Shown: positions 1-7,237 of the stretch, piece by piece
Layout: each line of letters starts with the position of its first letter
How positions within the stretch are numbered: the stretch's first letter is position 1
Source of the DNA: CAYFUR01 sp964346275
Lineage (GTDB): Bacteria; Sumerlaeota; Sumerlaeia; SLMS01
DNA length: 13,198 nucleotides
NCBI GenBank assembly: GCA_964346275.1
Contig: CAYFUR010000107.1
Coordinates: 1 to 13,198 of the forward strand
Direction: 5' to 3'
Notes under the pieces: model-generated
Databases searched by the model: none
What the model saw: only the letters and a program-made list of their open reading frames with translations
Told to the model about the DNA's origin: nothing
Made by a program: the position numbers and the translations under genes

Positions 1-218
1 CCCGTGCCGCCCAAGGTGAGATTGCCGATGCTGAGGACCGTGGCGGGCAGGCTTTCACGCCGCGCCAGCCCGGCCTCGTGGGCCAGGCGGTTTATGATCG
101 CGCCCGCGCCGTAGAGAGGCGAAGCGGCGGACAGGGCGGCCTGCACGCTGGCTTGGAACCGGCCGGCGGGCTCGCGGCTGTCGGAGACTTGCTCGAAAAG
201 GTGGTTCAACGAAGACAT
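1..218 (-). CDS. lpxK: Tetraacyldisaccharide 4'-kinase LpxK, N-terminal part (cut by window edge)
   Basis: LpxK phosphorylates the 4' position of the lipid A disaccharide precursor at the inner face of the cytoplasmic membrane. Only the first 72 or so residues are in the window; the rest runs off the left edge, so the truncation is not biological. The visible part has a YGAGAIINRL segment like the early membrane-proximal helix of the family, and then SIGNLTLGGTG, which matches the LpxK P-loop (family form GN-T-GGTGKTP) and stops just before the expected Lys. The ATG at 218-216 has an AGGA seven bases upstream, and an in-frame TGA lies a little further upstream with no other ATG between. It follows gluQ on the same strand after 37 bp and is probably cotranscribed with it. 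The P-loop makes the family call fairly secure despite the short length. Confidence 0.87.
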   Translation of the reverse strand, partial: MSSLNHLFEQVSDSREPAGRFQASVQAALSAASPLYGAGAIINRLAHEAGLARRESLPATVLSIGNLTLGGT

Positions 219-255
219 TGGCTTATCCTGGAAAGGATCGTTTCATTTAACGGCC

Positions 256-1206
256 CTAGCGAAACGCGGCAAGGGTTTGCTCGCGAAAGACAACGTTTTC
301 CCGGGGGACTTTCTTCAGTTCCCAGCGGGCGACGATCTCTTCCATGGCCAGGCGCTCGCCCTCCCCCGCCAGTCCCAGGGTGTGGGCGAGGTAGGATCGG
401 ATGGCGGCCACATCGTATCCGCGATCGAGAAAACCGGAGAGGTCTTCGCTGCCGATACGCTTGGCCAGGCGGCGGCCGTCCTCGCCTTCCATAAGGGGGA
501 TGTGTATATATCGGGGCACGGGAAGATTGAGGCAGGCGAGGATGTAGGCCTGGCGCATCCCTGAATCGAGGAGATCCCCGCCGCGAAGCACCTCGGCCAC
601 GCCGCTGAGCGCATCGTCCACGGCACAGGCAAGCTGGTATGCATAGAAACCATCCGCGCGGCGAACGACGAAATCGCCACCCTCCGATTCCAGATCAAGG
701 GCGACTTCGCCGGCAAAGCCATCGAGGAAGCTCCTTGGCGCCTGTTGAACGCGAATGCGCCAGGAATGGCGCCGCCCCTGTTCGATCTGTTTCAGGGTTT
801 CCGCCCGCTCGAGCGCCGCACAGGTGCCCGGATAGGCATTCCCGGATGGGCCATGGGGGGCAGAAAGTGCCTGCTGAATGTCTTTCCGGGAACAGAAGCA
901 GGGATAGACAAGGCGGCGATTATCGAGGCGCTCGATCATCTCGCGATAGACCTCGGCTCGTTCGCTCTGGCGCAGAGGCGGCTCGTCCCATTGGAGGCCG
1001 AGCCTTTCCAGGTCGCGGAGTTGCTGCGCCTCGAATTCTTTCCGGCAGCGGGCCTGGTCCAGATCTTCGATGCGGAGCAAAAAGCGCAGGCCGCGTCGGC
1101 GCGCAGACGCATAACAGGCCAGTGCCGTGCGAAGATTCCCCAGGTGAAGCGATCCGGTGGGCGACGGAGCGTAACGCCCGGATTCTGGCAGGGAGGATTC
1201 GTTCAT
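256..1206 (-). CDS. gluQ: Glutamyl-Q tRNA(Asp) synthetase (GluQ-RS)
   Basis: GluQ-RS is a truncated paralogue of glutamyl-tRNA synthetase that activates glutamate and attaches it to the queuosine base in the anticodon of tRNA-Asp. The 316 residues fit the family (about 290-310) and lack the C-terminal anticodon-binding domain of GltX. Visible are RYAPSPTGSLHLGN (residues 11-24, HIGH-type signature), the IEDLD motif (46-50), and a zinc site C103-x-C105 ... Y125-x3-C129, which matches the Cys-Cys-Tyr-Cys arrangement of E. coli GluQ-RS. RLAKRIGS (246-253) is the KMSKS equivalent. The ATG at 1206 is the only good start, since an in-frame TAG lies five codons upstream, but it has no clear Shine-Dalgarno sequence. 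It sits between a small membrane protein gene (43 bp upstream) and lpxK. Confidence 0.93.
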   Translation of the reverse strand: MNESSLPESGRYAPSPTGSLHLGNLRTALACYASARRRGLRFLLRIEDLDQARCRKEFEAQQLRDLERLGLQWDEPPLRQSERAEVYREMIERLDNRRLVYPCFCSRKDIQQALSAPHGPSGNAYPGTCAALERAETLKQIEQGRRHSWRIRVQQAPRSFLDGFAGEVALDLESEGGDFVVRRADGFYAYQLACAVDDALSGVAEVLRGGDLLDSGMRQAYILACLNLPVPRYIHIPLMEGEDGRRLAKRIGSEDLSGFLDRGYDVAAIRSYLAHTLGLAGEGERLAMEEIVARWELKKVPRENVVFREQTLAAFR

Positions 1207-1249
1207 GAGGAAGAACGTCTAGACAGGCGGGCCGTGTGCTCTCAATGAA

Positions 1250-1654
1250 TTACACCCGCTCGCGGATGTCTTTATCAATATCCATGGCGCGCTGGCGCCA
1301 ATCGCCCGGGCGGCCTTCTTCTTCGGATTCAGGAGAGTCGGCGGCCTGGTGGATCACTTCCTGGGCGCGGCGCAGCAACTCCTCGTCGCGGCGGCGCTGG
1401 TCCCGCAGGCGTTCGATCTCGAGGCGATAGACACGAGTCCGGTCGCCGCTTTTCAGCCAGAGAAATTCGATGATCATGACGAGCAGGATCACCCCGGCGA
1501 GAGGACTATAGATAAAATCGATAATCTCGCCAGGCCGGTGGAAAACGGCGGCGTAAATAACGCCGACGGCGACGAGAAAGATAATCACGTCGCCACTGCG
1601 GATGCGTATCCGGCGGCTTTTGCCGCCGCCTTTTCCAAAGGGGTTGAACTTCAC
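1250..1654 (-). CDS. Small two-helix membrane protein with cytoplasmic coiled coil, unknown function
   Basis: I do not recognise this 134-residue protein. It starts with a basic Gly/Lys/Arg-rich segment (residues 8-19), followed by two hydrophobic stretches at about 23-38 and 46-66 joined by a short loop (HRPGEIIDF). A charged Arg/Glu-rich helix at about 70-105 is likely a coiled coil, and the tail is acidic then hydrophilic. By the positive-inside rule both termini should be cytoplasmic. The start is a GTG (1654-1652). Its GGAGG (1670-1666) lies inside the last codons of the upstream greA-like gene, whose stop codon ends only 6 bp before the GTG, so translation is probably coupled. The arrangement suggests cotranscription with greA and gluQ, but gives no specific function. 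Confidence 0.72.
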   Translation of the reverse strand: MKFNPFGKGGGKSRRIRIRSGDVIIFLVAVGVIYAAVFHRPGEIIDFIYSPLAGVILLVMIIEFLWLKSGDRTRVYRLEIERLRDQRRRDEELLRRAQEVIHQAADSPESEEEGRPGDWRQRAMDIDKDIRERV

Positions 1655-1660
1655 AGCCTG

Positions 1661-3916
1661 TTAGTCCTCCGGGTCCAGCGCCGATTCGATCCGCAGCACC
1701 TCGTAGGGGATGGTGCGGCCATCCTGGGTCGTGACGGTGAACTGCTCACCTTCTTTCTTGCCGAGAAGCTGGGAACCGAGCGGTGTCAGGTAAGAGATAA
1801 TGTTCTCCTCAGAGTCGGCTTCCCACATGCCGAGGATCGTATAGACGATTTCCTCCCCCGTTTCCGTCTGGCGGAGTGACGCACGGGTGCCAAAGCGCGT
1901 GGTATCCGGCGTCACTTCGCGCGCCTCCACAAGGCGGGCGCGAGCGATCGCCTCTTCCAGTTCGGCGGCGCGCTGGGCCAGCACCTTCTGCTCTTCCTTG
2001 GCCGCGTGGTATTCGGCGTTCTCTCGAAGGTCGCCCATTTCCCGGGCCGCCTGGATGCGCTTGGTGACTTCGGGGATTTCCTGCGTGCGGATGCGGGCCA
2101 GTTCGCTGCGCTGGCGGTCCAGGGCCCCTCGCGTGACATAGTGATAAGAGGGTTTCTTGCGCTCTTCCGCTTCTTCCATGCGGGAGACGGTTCGCAGTTC
2201 CTCGTGCCGGTCGAGAATGATGCGTTCGAAGGTGTGCTTGAGCTGATGCGAGATCGCGTCGTGAAGGCGGACCATCTGGAGGATACGGCGCGCCTCGTCC
2301 ACCGTGGAAGCGGCCAGCGCCTTCTTGAAGTATTTATTGTTATTATCGCTCAGGACGTTGCGCACTTTCTGGGCGATGTTTTTTGAGCGCGCCACTTCAT
2401 CCTTATCTTCCGAATCAAAACTCTCGGCCAATTCGGCAAGGAGCGAAAGCAGCTCCTCGCAGAGCATGATCGGGGGAAGGCTTTCCCCAAGGCGCTTCCA
2501 GTTTCCCTCGAAGAGATTCTTGGTCGCCCAGATGAACAGTTCGGGATTGGCATCGGGCTTGGCCACAATGTTTTCCAGGGCGATCTGGCGTTCGTGGTCG
2601 TGGTCGCGCCCGGCCATTTCCTTTTCCATCCAGGCAGCAGTGCGCGGATCGAGGGAAAGCACGACCGAGGCAAACATTTCGGGCCACTGGCCGGGATAGA
2701 AGTCGATCAGGCGTTCGAGAGCCAGGCGCCGGGACTCGGGAATGTCGAGCGCCCGGATCGAATCCTCCACCTTTTCCGAGCGAAAGAGGGCGTCCATATC
2801 GACGGGATTCTCTTTTCCCTCGAACAGATCGGAAAACTCGATAAACAGCATGCCGTGGGCGAATTGGTCCGTTTCAGAGGAAACCCGGCCGTCGTCCACA
2901 GGCTTCTTGAAGAGCTGGTAAAGAGCCTCGGCATCGTCGGCGGACATTTCCGCGTCCGAACCGTGGCGCCGCACCTCCCGCAGCACCTCGCGGCGCTCGG
3001 GAGCATTCTTCGCCGTCACCAGATTCTGGAAGATTTCGTCGAAGAACGTGCGGGGGGTATCGCGCAGGACCAGCTCACTATTGATCCCCGTGCCCGCCTG
3101 GTCGATCCACTGGTCCAGTTTAATCGCTTTGCGCGCGGCATTCCAGAAAGACTTGTATTCATTATCGGTCAGGAAGCGGGTGGTGAGAATTTTTTTCAGG
3201 TCGCTCGCTTTTAAGCGCCCCCTGGGGCTGGCTTTCAGGGCCTGGCGAACGACGGAGGCTGGATCCTTCTTGCATCGCTGTTTCAGTTCCTCCGGTTCCA
3301 GAGCCATGCTGGCCTGGACGTGATGGGGAGGCACGGGGCGGAGGAAATTACGCACGCCATCGAGCGTCATCACCTGGTTGGGCTTCTGCTCGAAATCGAT
3401 GACCGCTTTCTCCTCGTCCATGTTGAGTTCTTTAACGACCCCCAGGCCCCAGGTGCGATGCTGGAAGACCTGGCCTGTGCGGGCGCCGACCAGATTATTG
3501 AAATTCTGGTAAGCGACCGAGAGGGAAACGGAGTGGTCCTCGAGTCCGGAGCGAGCCAACAGTTGATCCAGTTGGGGGCCGAATTCGTCGCTGTAAAGGA
3601 TCCGAAGGGCTTTGACGAGGCGCGGGCGGAGCCACTCCTGGTTTTTATCTTCGCTGAGAATGAATTCAATGAGTTCAAGAACGTGGGAGGCTTCGCCGCG
3701 CTCGAGCATCGCGTCGAGATAAGGCTCGTAGAGGCGGACGAAATGCTGGGGGTCTTTCTTACGGATCAGTTTGTGAACGATCGGCTCGTGAAAACTTGTG
3801 GGCGGAGTCTCGGCCTCCATAAGTTCCAGCCAGGCTTCCTCGGCCTGGCCCCAGCGTTTCGTACTGACGGCTTGGAGAATACGTTCCTGGATTTCGCTGA
3901 TGGCTTCTGCCTGCAA
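1661..3916 (-). CDS. greA: Transcription elongation factor GreA with a ~590-residue N-terminal extension
   Basis: The last 160 residues of this 751-residue protein are a complete GreA. A coiled-coil (about 593-662) carries MGDLRENAEYHAAKEEQ, in which D629 and E632 correspond to the acidic tip residues that enter the RNA polymerase secondary channel and stimulate transcript cleavage. An FKBP-like C-terminal domain (about 670-746) includes LTPLGSQLLGKKEGE. Normal GreA is about 158 residues. The extension is mostly helical in appearance, with helical-repeat-like stretches, and contains a segment at 148-194 (GQVFQHRTWGLGVVKEL ... VIDFEQKP) that looks like a small Tudor/CarD-type beta barrel. Chlamydial GreA is similarly enlarged. 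The start is TTG (3916-3914), fixed by a perfect AGGAGG six bases upstream. It heads the minus-strand group with the 134-residue membrane protein, gluQ and lpxK. The GreA call is firm; the role of the extension is unknown. Confidence 0.92.
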   Translation of the reverse strand: MQAEAISEIQERILQAVSTKRWGQAEEAWLELMEAETPPTSFHEPIVHKLIRKKDPQHFVRLYEPYLDAMLERGEASHVLELIEFILSEDKNQEWLRPRLVKALRILYSDEFGPQLDQLLARSGLEDHSVSLSVAYQNFNNLVGARTGQVFQHRTWGLGVVKELNMDEEKAVIDFEQKPNQVMTLDGVRNFLRPVPPHHVQASMALEPEELKQRCKKDPASVVRQALKASPRGRLKASDLKKILTTRFLTDNEYKSFWNAARKAIKLDQWIDQAGTGINSELVLRDTPRTFFDEIFQNLVTAKNAPERREVLREVRRHGSDAEMSADDAEALYQLFKKPVDDGRVSSETDQFAHGMLFIEFSDLFEGKENPVDMDALFRSEKVEDSIRALDIPESRRLALERLIDFYPGQWPEMFASVVLSLDPRTAAWMEKEMAGRDHDHERQIALENIVAKPDANPELFIWATKNLFEGNWKRLGESLPPIMLCEELLSLLAELAESFDSEDKDEVARSKNIAQKVRNVLSDNNNKYFKKALAASTVDEARRILQMVRLHDAISHQLKHTFERIILDRHEELRTVSRMEEAEERKKPSYHYVTRGALDRQRSELARIRTQEIPEVTKRIQAAREMGDLRENAEYHAAKEEQKVLAQRAAELEEAIARARLVEAREVTPDTTRFGTRASLRQTETGEEIVYTILGMWEADSEENIISYLTPLGSQLLGKKEGEQFTVTTQDGRTIPYEVLRIESALDPED

Positions 3917-3920
3917 ATTA

Positions 3921-3928
3921 TTCCTCCT
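3921..3928 (-). promoter_or_regulatory. Shine-Dalgarno sequence that fixes the TTG start of greA
   Basis: On the minus strand this reads AGGAGGAA, complementary to the 16S rRNA tail, with six bases between AGGAGG and the TTG codon. No ATG lies nearby in frame, so the TTG start is well supported. Confidence 0.75.
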
Positions 3929-4187
3929 GAAAACTTACGGAATTGGGGGTTACCACGGCACCGGCGGCAGGGCCTGACCGTTTTCAGGATTGGCCCGCCG
4001 AATGACAAGGCGAAACAAGGCGCATTGGGGAATGAGGGAAGGCCTTTCTCATCCGGGGCCCCCCTTGGCGGGCAACTTTGGCGCGTTAACCGGGTGATGC
4101 AACGCTTCATCCTGGCACGCTCCAAGACGCCGTGGGCCGTCCCGAGGAGAAAAGAGCGCGCATGCTGGCGCGGAATGGGTTGTTCTC

Positions 4188-4214
4188 TTGACAGGATCGC
4201 CTTGTTGCTTATCC
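4188..4214 (+). promoter_or_regulatory. Candidate sigma70-type promoter for ctpA
   Basis: A perfect TTGACA (4188-4193) is followed 15 bases later by TTATCC (4209-4214), a weak -10. It would give a leader of roughly 85 nt before the ctpA ATG. The -35 is convincing, but the -10 and the short spacer are not. Confidence 0.35.
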
Positions 4215-4306
4215 CCTTGATCCGGATTTTCGGTCCTTGGCTCCACTTTTGCACGGGGCAGGGGAGCGACGAGAAGACGCGAAAGAAATCACTGAGGAAA
4301 ACACGT

Positions 4307-5860
4307 ATGAGCTTTTGGAAATCCGCTTCTCCCGACGACCGGCGCCTGCTGCGCTGGTCCGTCGTCTGCCTGATGCTGGCGATGCTGCTGATCGGTATGA
4401 AAGATCGCGAGTTAAGGGCCTCGGCAAGCGAGGACAAGGAGTTTCTCCGTTTTGTTGACGCGGCCGCCGAAGTCTACAACGAGATTGAAGGCAAATACGT
4501 CGATGAAGTGGAAAAGAAAAAGGTTCTCGAGGGTGCTCTCGCCGGCATGTTCCAGTCACTGGACGAGCACAGTGTTTATCTCGATCCGGAAACCCTCGAA
4601 AGCCTGAATAAAGACACAGGGGGCGAGTTCAGCGGCATCGGCATCCACATCACCATGCGCCAGGGCCTCTTGACGGTGATCGCCCCGATTCCGGGCACCC
4701 CGGCGGCCCAGCTGGGGATCGCCCCGTGGGACCGAATCATCGAGATCAATGGCGAAACAACCGAGGGCATGAACCTCCAGGACGCCGTGGAGAAGTTGAC
4801 CGGCCCGAAGGGCACCACCGTGGATGTGAAAATCTATCGGCAGGGCGAGCCCGATCCCCTGAATTTCACAATCAAGCGCGATCAGATCAAGATCGAGTCG
4901 GTGCATCACACCATGATGGAAGACGGCATCGGCTACATCCGCCTGGCCCGCTTCAGCGAGAACACCGCCGCGGATACCCGCCGCGCCCTCCTCGATTTGA
5001 AATCCGAGGACATGAAAGCGATGATCCTGGATCTGCGCTTTAATTCCGGCGGGCTGCTCCGCGAAGCGATCGACGTGGCGGACCTTTTCGTTTCCAAGCC
5101 GGAAATGATCGTTTCCACCAAGGGCCGGCTGAGCAGCCAGAACCGCGAATACCGCGCAGAAGAGAGCCCCATCGTTGAGGGCCTGCCGATATTTGTCCTT
5201 GTGAACGAAGGCTCCGCCTCCGCTTCGGAAATTGTCGCGGGCGCCCTCCAGGATCACGGAATTGCGGTGGTTCTTGGCCCCGCTGGGCAGAATACCTTCG
5301 GCAAAGGATCGGTGCAGACCATCGAGCAGCTCCGCCATGCCCTCACCGAAGATGCCGACGGCAATTCCGAAGACGCCGCGATCAAACTGACCACGGCTCG
5401 CTACTACACACCCTCGGGCCGCACGATCCACCAGGTCGGGATCACCCCGGACATCGGCATTCCACTGCCGGAAAACCACGAGCGCGAGTTGATCCGCCAT
5501 GGCCTTTATGGCGACACGGTGATTCCCCTGACCAAGGAAGAAAAGGAACGCCAGGAGGAAATGCAAAACGGCGGCTCCAATGACGCCGCGCCGAAAGAAA
5601 ATGGCCCGACGAGCTATATGATCCAGCGCGAGGAAGAAAAACGGCCCGAAGCCACCGGGAAAACTGAAGGTGACAAAAACGAACCCTTCTATACGAAAGC
5701 CGCCACCCCGGAATTCGCCGAGGATGACCAGTTTGTCGATATCCTTCTCGAGGAAGCGAAGAAGCTCATGAAGATCTACAATATCCTGGAGAACCCGAAG
5801 GCCACTTCGCCCTCCTTCGCCTCCAAGGAAGACGCCGAGAGCGTTTCGCTGGCGGACTAA
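4307..5860 (+). CDS. ctpA: C-terminal processing peptidase, S41 family (CtpA/Prc type)
   Basis: CtpA-type serine proteases cut proteins near their C termini in the periplasm. The ATG at 4307 has GAGG nine bases upstream and gives 517 residues; the open frame extends far upstream, but that part does not look like protein. A hydrophobic segment at 17-30 (WSVVCLMLAMLLIG) is a signal anchor. A PDZ domain spans about 108-195 (SGIGIHI ... GIAPWDRIIEINGE). The peptidase core has the DLRFNSGG motif (242-249), the nucleophile motif GSASASEI (302-309, S305 likely catalytic) and FGKGSVQ with catalytic K333. Ser and Lys are 28 residues apart rather than the usual 25, because of a small insertion (GPAGQNTFGK). 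A charged tail of about 125 residues follows the core. It is transcribed divergently from greA and ends in a strong terminator. Confidence 0.95.
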   Translation: MSFWKSASPDDRRLLRWSVVCLMLAMLLIGMKDRELRASASEDKEFLRFVDAAAEVYNEIEGKYVDEVEKKKVLEGALAGMFQSLDEHSVYLDPETLESLNKDTGGEFSGIGIHITMRQGLLTVIAPIPGTPAAQLGIAPWDRIIEINGETTEGMNLQDAVEKLTGPKGTTVDVKIYRQGEPDPLNFTIKRDQIKIESVHHTMMEDGIGYIRLARFSENTAADTRRALLDLKSEDMKAMILDLRFNSGGLLREAIDVADLFVSKPEMIVSTKGRLSSQNREYRAEESPIVEGLPIFVLVNEGSASASEIVAGALQDHGIAVVLGPAGQNTFGKGSVQTIEQLRHALTEDADGNSEDAAIKLTTARYYTPSGRTIHQVGITPDIGIPLPENHERELIRHGLYGDTVIPLTKEEKERQEEMQNGGSNDAAPKENGPTSYMIQREEEKRPEATGKTEGDKNEPFYTKAATPEFAEDDQFVDILLEEAKKLMKIYNILENPKATSPSFASKEDAESVSLAD

Positions 5861-5880
5861 TCAGAAACAGAACGACCCAA

Positions 5881-5911
5881 GGGGGGAGGGCAGGCGCCCT
5901 CCTCCCTTTTT
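5881..5911 (+). terminator. Rho-independent terminator after ctpA
   Basis: An 11-bp stem (5881-5891 with 5896-5906, one G-U pair) with a 4-base AGGC loop is followed directly by TTTTT. It lies 20 bp after the ctpA stop codon and about 24 bp before the next start codon, so it could also act as an attenuator for the downstream gene. Confidence 0.88.
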
Positions 5912-5934
5912 CTTTACGGAAGGAAGTGCTGACC

Positions 5935-6384
5935 ATGCCCTGCGATGATGTGACCGAAGTTCTCCGGCTGCGGCTGGACAAGGAAGACCGCCTTGCGGGT
6001 TATCAGCTGATCAAGCGCACCTGTGGCCGCGCCGTTGGCGAGCAGAGCCTGCTGGAGGAGGAGTTTTGCGGCCAGGCGCCATCGGCCCTTCTGGCGATGG
6101 ATGCCGATACCTTCGCCGACGCACACCCCGTGGATTCCGACACGGAGATGTTTCTCCAGCTCAAGCACTACTTCGCGGTGCAATCGGGTTTGCAGGCCCT
6201 GTTAGGCTTTCAGGCGGCGGGAAAGGACGATCCCGTGAAAGTCGCCCGCGTCGTGTATGAGGGAGAAGAAGTGGTTCTGGAGGCGGAGCTGTCGGTGGAT
6301 ATCATCACCGAGCAGATCAAATCCTGCGGGCGTTGCTCGGGATGCGGCGTGAAGCAGAAGCTGAAAGAGCGCACAGCTCTGTAG
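5935..6384 (+). CDS. Small cysteine-containing protein of unknown function (CxxCxxC tail)
   Basis: This 149-residue soluble protein has no signal peptide or membrane segment. It begins with an acidic/basic stretch (RLRLDKEDRLAGYQLIKRTCG, around C30), has acidic middle segments, a helix-like LKHYFAVQSGLQALLG (76-91), and ends with CGRCSGCG (C131, C134, C137), a spacing suited to a metal or Fe-S centre. The first 50 residues faintly resemble the NifU/IscU pattern (a Cys-Gly in a T-G-C-G-like strand, then a Ser-Leu-Leu helix), but I would not assign that family. The ATG at 5935 is preferred over a GTG at 5926 because the GGAAGG ends eleven bases before the ATG and overlaps the GTG. It lies on the same strand as ctpA, separated by a terminator, so it is expressed by read-through or from an unseen promoter. 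Confidence 0.72.
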   Translation: MPCDDVTEVLRLRLDKEDRLAGYQLIKRTCGRAVGEQSLLEEEFCGQAPSALLAMDADTFADAHPVDSDTEMFLQLKHYFAVQSGLQALLGFQAAGKDDPVKVARVVYEGEEVVLEAELSVDIITEQIKSCGRCSGCGVKQKLKERTAL

Positions 6385-6396
6385 TTGCGGGGCCAA

Positions 6397-6445
6397 ATAA
6401 TAAAAATCAGATCGCGCTCCTGGACTCGATGGCCGGGAGCGCGAT
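6397..6445 (-). terminator. Rho-independent terminator after speH
   Basis: A perfect 10-bp stem (6411-6420 with 6436-6445), extended by three more pairs inside, is followed on the minus strand by CTGATTTTTATTATT. It lies about 36 bp after the speH stop codon. There is no T-run on the plus-strand side, so it serves mainly the minus strand, although the hairpin also sits 27 bp past the stop of the convergent plus-strand gene. Confidence 0.85.
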
Positions 6446-6481
6446 TCAGTTCAGGTGGTGGCTCGTCGAGAGCGTAGTCAG

Positions 6482-6907
6482 TCAAGTCGGTGCGGCCTCG
6501 AAGGGGGTGTTGTTCTCCACTTCGACGGGTTTATGGAGAAGGGGCTTTCCATGCGTGTCGAGCTTGCCGCGGCGCAGCTCGGTTTCCGCGGTGCGGCTGG
6601 CCTGAAATGCTTCGCGAAGATAGTCGAAGCTTTTCCAGGGGTCGCATTCATCCCCGCAGGTAAAGAGGTCGACAGCCGCGTAGCCGTATTCCGGCCAGGT
6701 GTGGATGGCGAGGTGGCTTTCCGCGATGACGACCACGCCGCTGACGCCATAAGGGCTGAAGGTGTGGAAGGTGCTGGAGACGATGGTGGCGCCGGCCTGG
6801 CGGGCGGCCTCCTTCATCTCCTCCTCGATGAGATCGGTGTCTTTCAGAATCTCGGGATTGCAGTCGTAGCATTCCACGAGAATGTGGCGTCCAAGTGCCT
6901 GGATCAT
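6482..6907 (-). CDS. speH: S-adenosylmethionine decarboxylase proenzyme (SpeH, class 1B)
   Basis: The enzyme decarboxylates S-adenosylmethionine to give the aminopropyl donor for spermidine synthesis. Its 141 residues fit the short prokaryotic class (Thermotoga type). The proenzyme cuts itself between E63 and S64 in AESHLAIHTWPE, turning the Ser into the pyruvoyl cofactor. S64, H69 and C84 (FTCGD) match the Thermotoga Ser63, His68 and Cys83. The GRHILVECYDC start is also typical. The ATG at 6907 has a strong GGGGGTGA-type ribosome site (about 6914-6921). No spermidine synthase (speE) gene is adjacent. The gene is the last of the minus-strand group, sits behind a long structured leader, and ends in a strong terminator. 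The C-terminal tail after about residue 115 is hydrophilic and poorly conserved in appearance. Confidence 0.95.
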   Translation of the reverse strand: MIQALGRHILVECYDCNPEILKDTDLIEEEMKEAARQAGATIVSSTFHTFSPYGVSGVVVIAESHLAIHTWPEYGYAAVDLFTCGDECDPWKSFDYLREAFQASRTAETELRRGKLDTHGKPLLHKPVEVENNTPFEAAPT

Positions 6908-6952
6908 TGTTTGTCACCCCCTTTCGGACAAAGAGATTGCTTGCCCCAGACA

Positions 6953-6987
6953 GAGAACACGCTCGGGCGAAAGGCCTGGGCGTTCTC
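6953..6987 (-). other. RNA hairpin in the speH leader (proximal)
   Basis: An outer GAGAA/TTCTC stem (6953-6957 with 6983-6987) and an inner 9-bp stem (6960-6968 with 6974-6982, two G-U-type pairs) are separated by a 2-base bulge and capped by a 5-base loop. It lies about 30 nt upstream of the speH ribosome site and has no U-run, so it is not a terminator. Confidence 0.55.
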
Positions 6988-7044
6988 CGGCGAGGTCTTA
7001 TATCGTCTGTTTCAAATGGTGTGTATCGGGCGAAGGGATATAGA

Positions 7045-7080
7045 AGTCCGGCTGGGCACCGCGGGGTGCCTCAACGGACT
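7045..7080 (-). other. RNA hairpin in the speH leader (distal)
   Basis: A nested structure: outer AGTCCG/CGGACT (7045-7050 with 7075-7080), a symmetrical 4x4 internal loop, and an inner perfect 6-bp stem GGCACC/GGTGCC (7055-7060 with 7065-7070) with a 4-base loop. The symmetry and perfect pairing look selected rather than accidental. Confidence 0.55.
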
Positions 7081-7237
7081 CAAAGAAGTTGGAAGCTAGT
7101 CGCAATCGAATCGCATGAAGGAGCAATTCTTCTCGTTTCCCTTTCCCGGATTCGGGCAAAAGCGAGGAACGGTAGTAACCCGTCGGCGGGCAAGTCAAGG
7201 GCGCTCTGGAAAAAAACCGGGCTCCCTTTGATCCGGG

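Larger units (their letters stand above)
3917..4306. other. Divergent intergenic region between greA and ctpA (390 bp)
   Basis: This region separates two divergently transcribed units and should hold both promoters. I see no convincing gene in it; the open frames are unlike any protein and lack good start sites. A nested hairpin lies at 3962-4000 (outer CGGCGG with CCGCCG, inner CCTGA with TCAGG), which would fall in the greA leader RNA 45-85 nt before its start. A TTGACA at 4188-4193 is the best promoter element on the plus strand. No clear -10 element was found for greA. Confidence 0.5.
6908..7237 (-). promoter_or_regulatory. Long structured leader of speH
   Basis: These 330 bp separate the permease-thioesterase gene from speH on the same strand and hold no convincing protein gene. 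A 66-codon open frame at 6998-7198 overlaps one strong hairpin and lacks a good ribosome site. A possible promoter has TTGACT (7193-7198) and TACTAC (7172-7177) with a short 15-base spacer. Downstream of it come a six-codon open frame (7096-7116, MRFDCD), two strong hairpins and the speH ribosome site. It does not match any riboswitch that I can recognise by eye. Confidence 0.45.

Noticed and set aside
3320..4306. Long in-frame extension upstream of ctpA (329 codons)
   Set aside because: It runs antisense through the greA gene and the intergenic region, has no CtpA-like features, and the ATG at 4307 has a ribosome site and is followed by a proper signal anchor.
6998..7198. Minus-strand 66-codon open frame in the speH leader
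   Set aside because: It covers the strongly paired 7045-7080 hairpin, has no good ribosome site and no recognisable protein features; a leader RNA explains the region better.
7207..7237. Possible terminator after the permease-thioesterase gene (CCGG pair followed by seven T on the minus strand)
   Set aside because: The stem is only 4 bp with a 12-base loop; too weak to call, although the T-run directly after it is suggestive.
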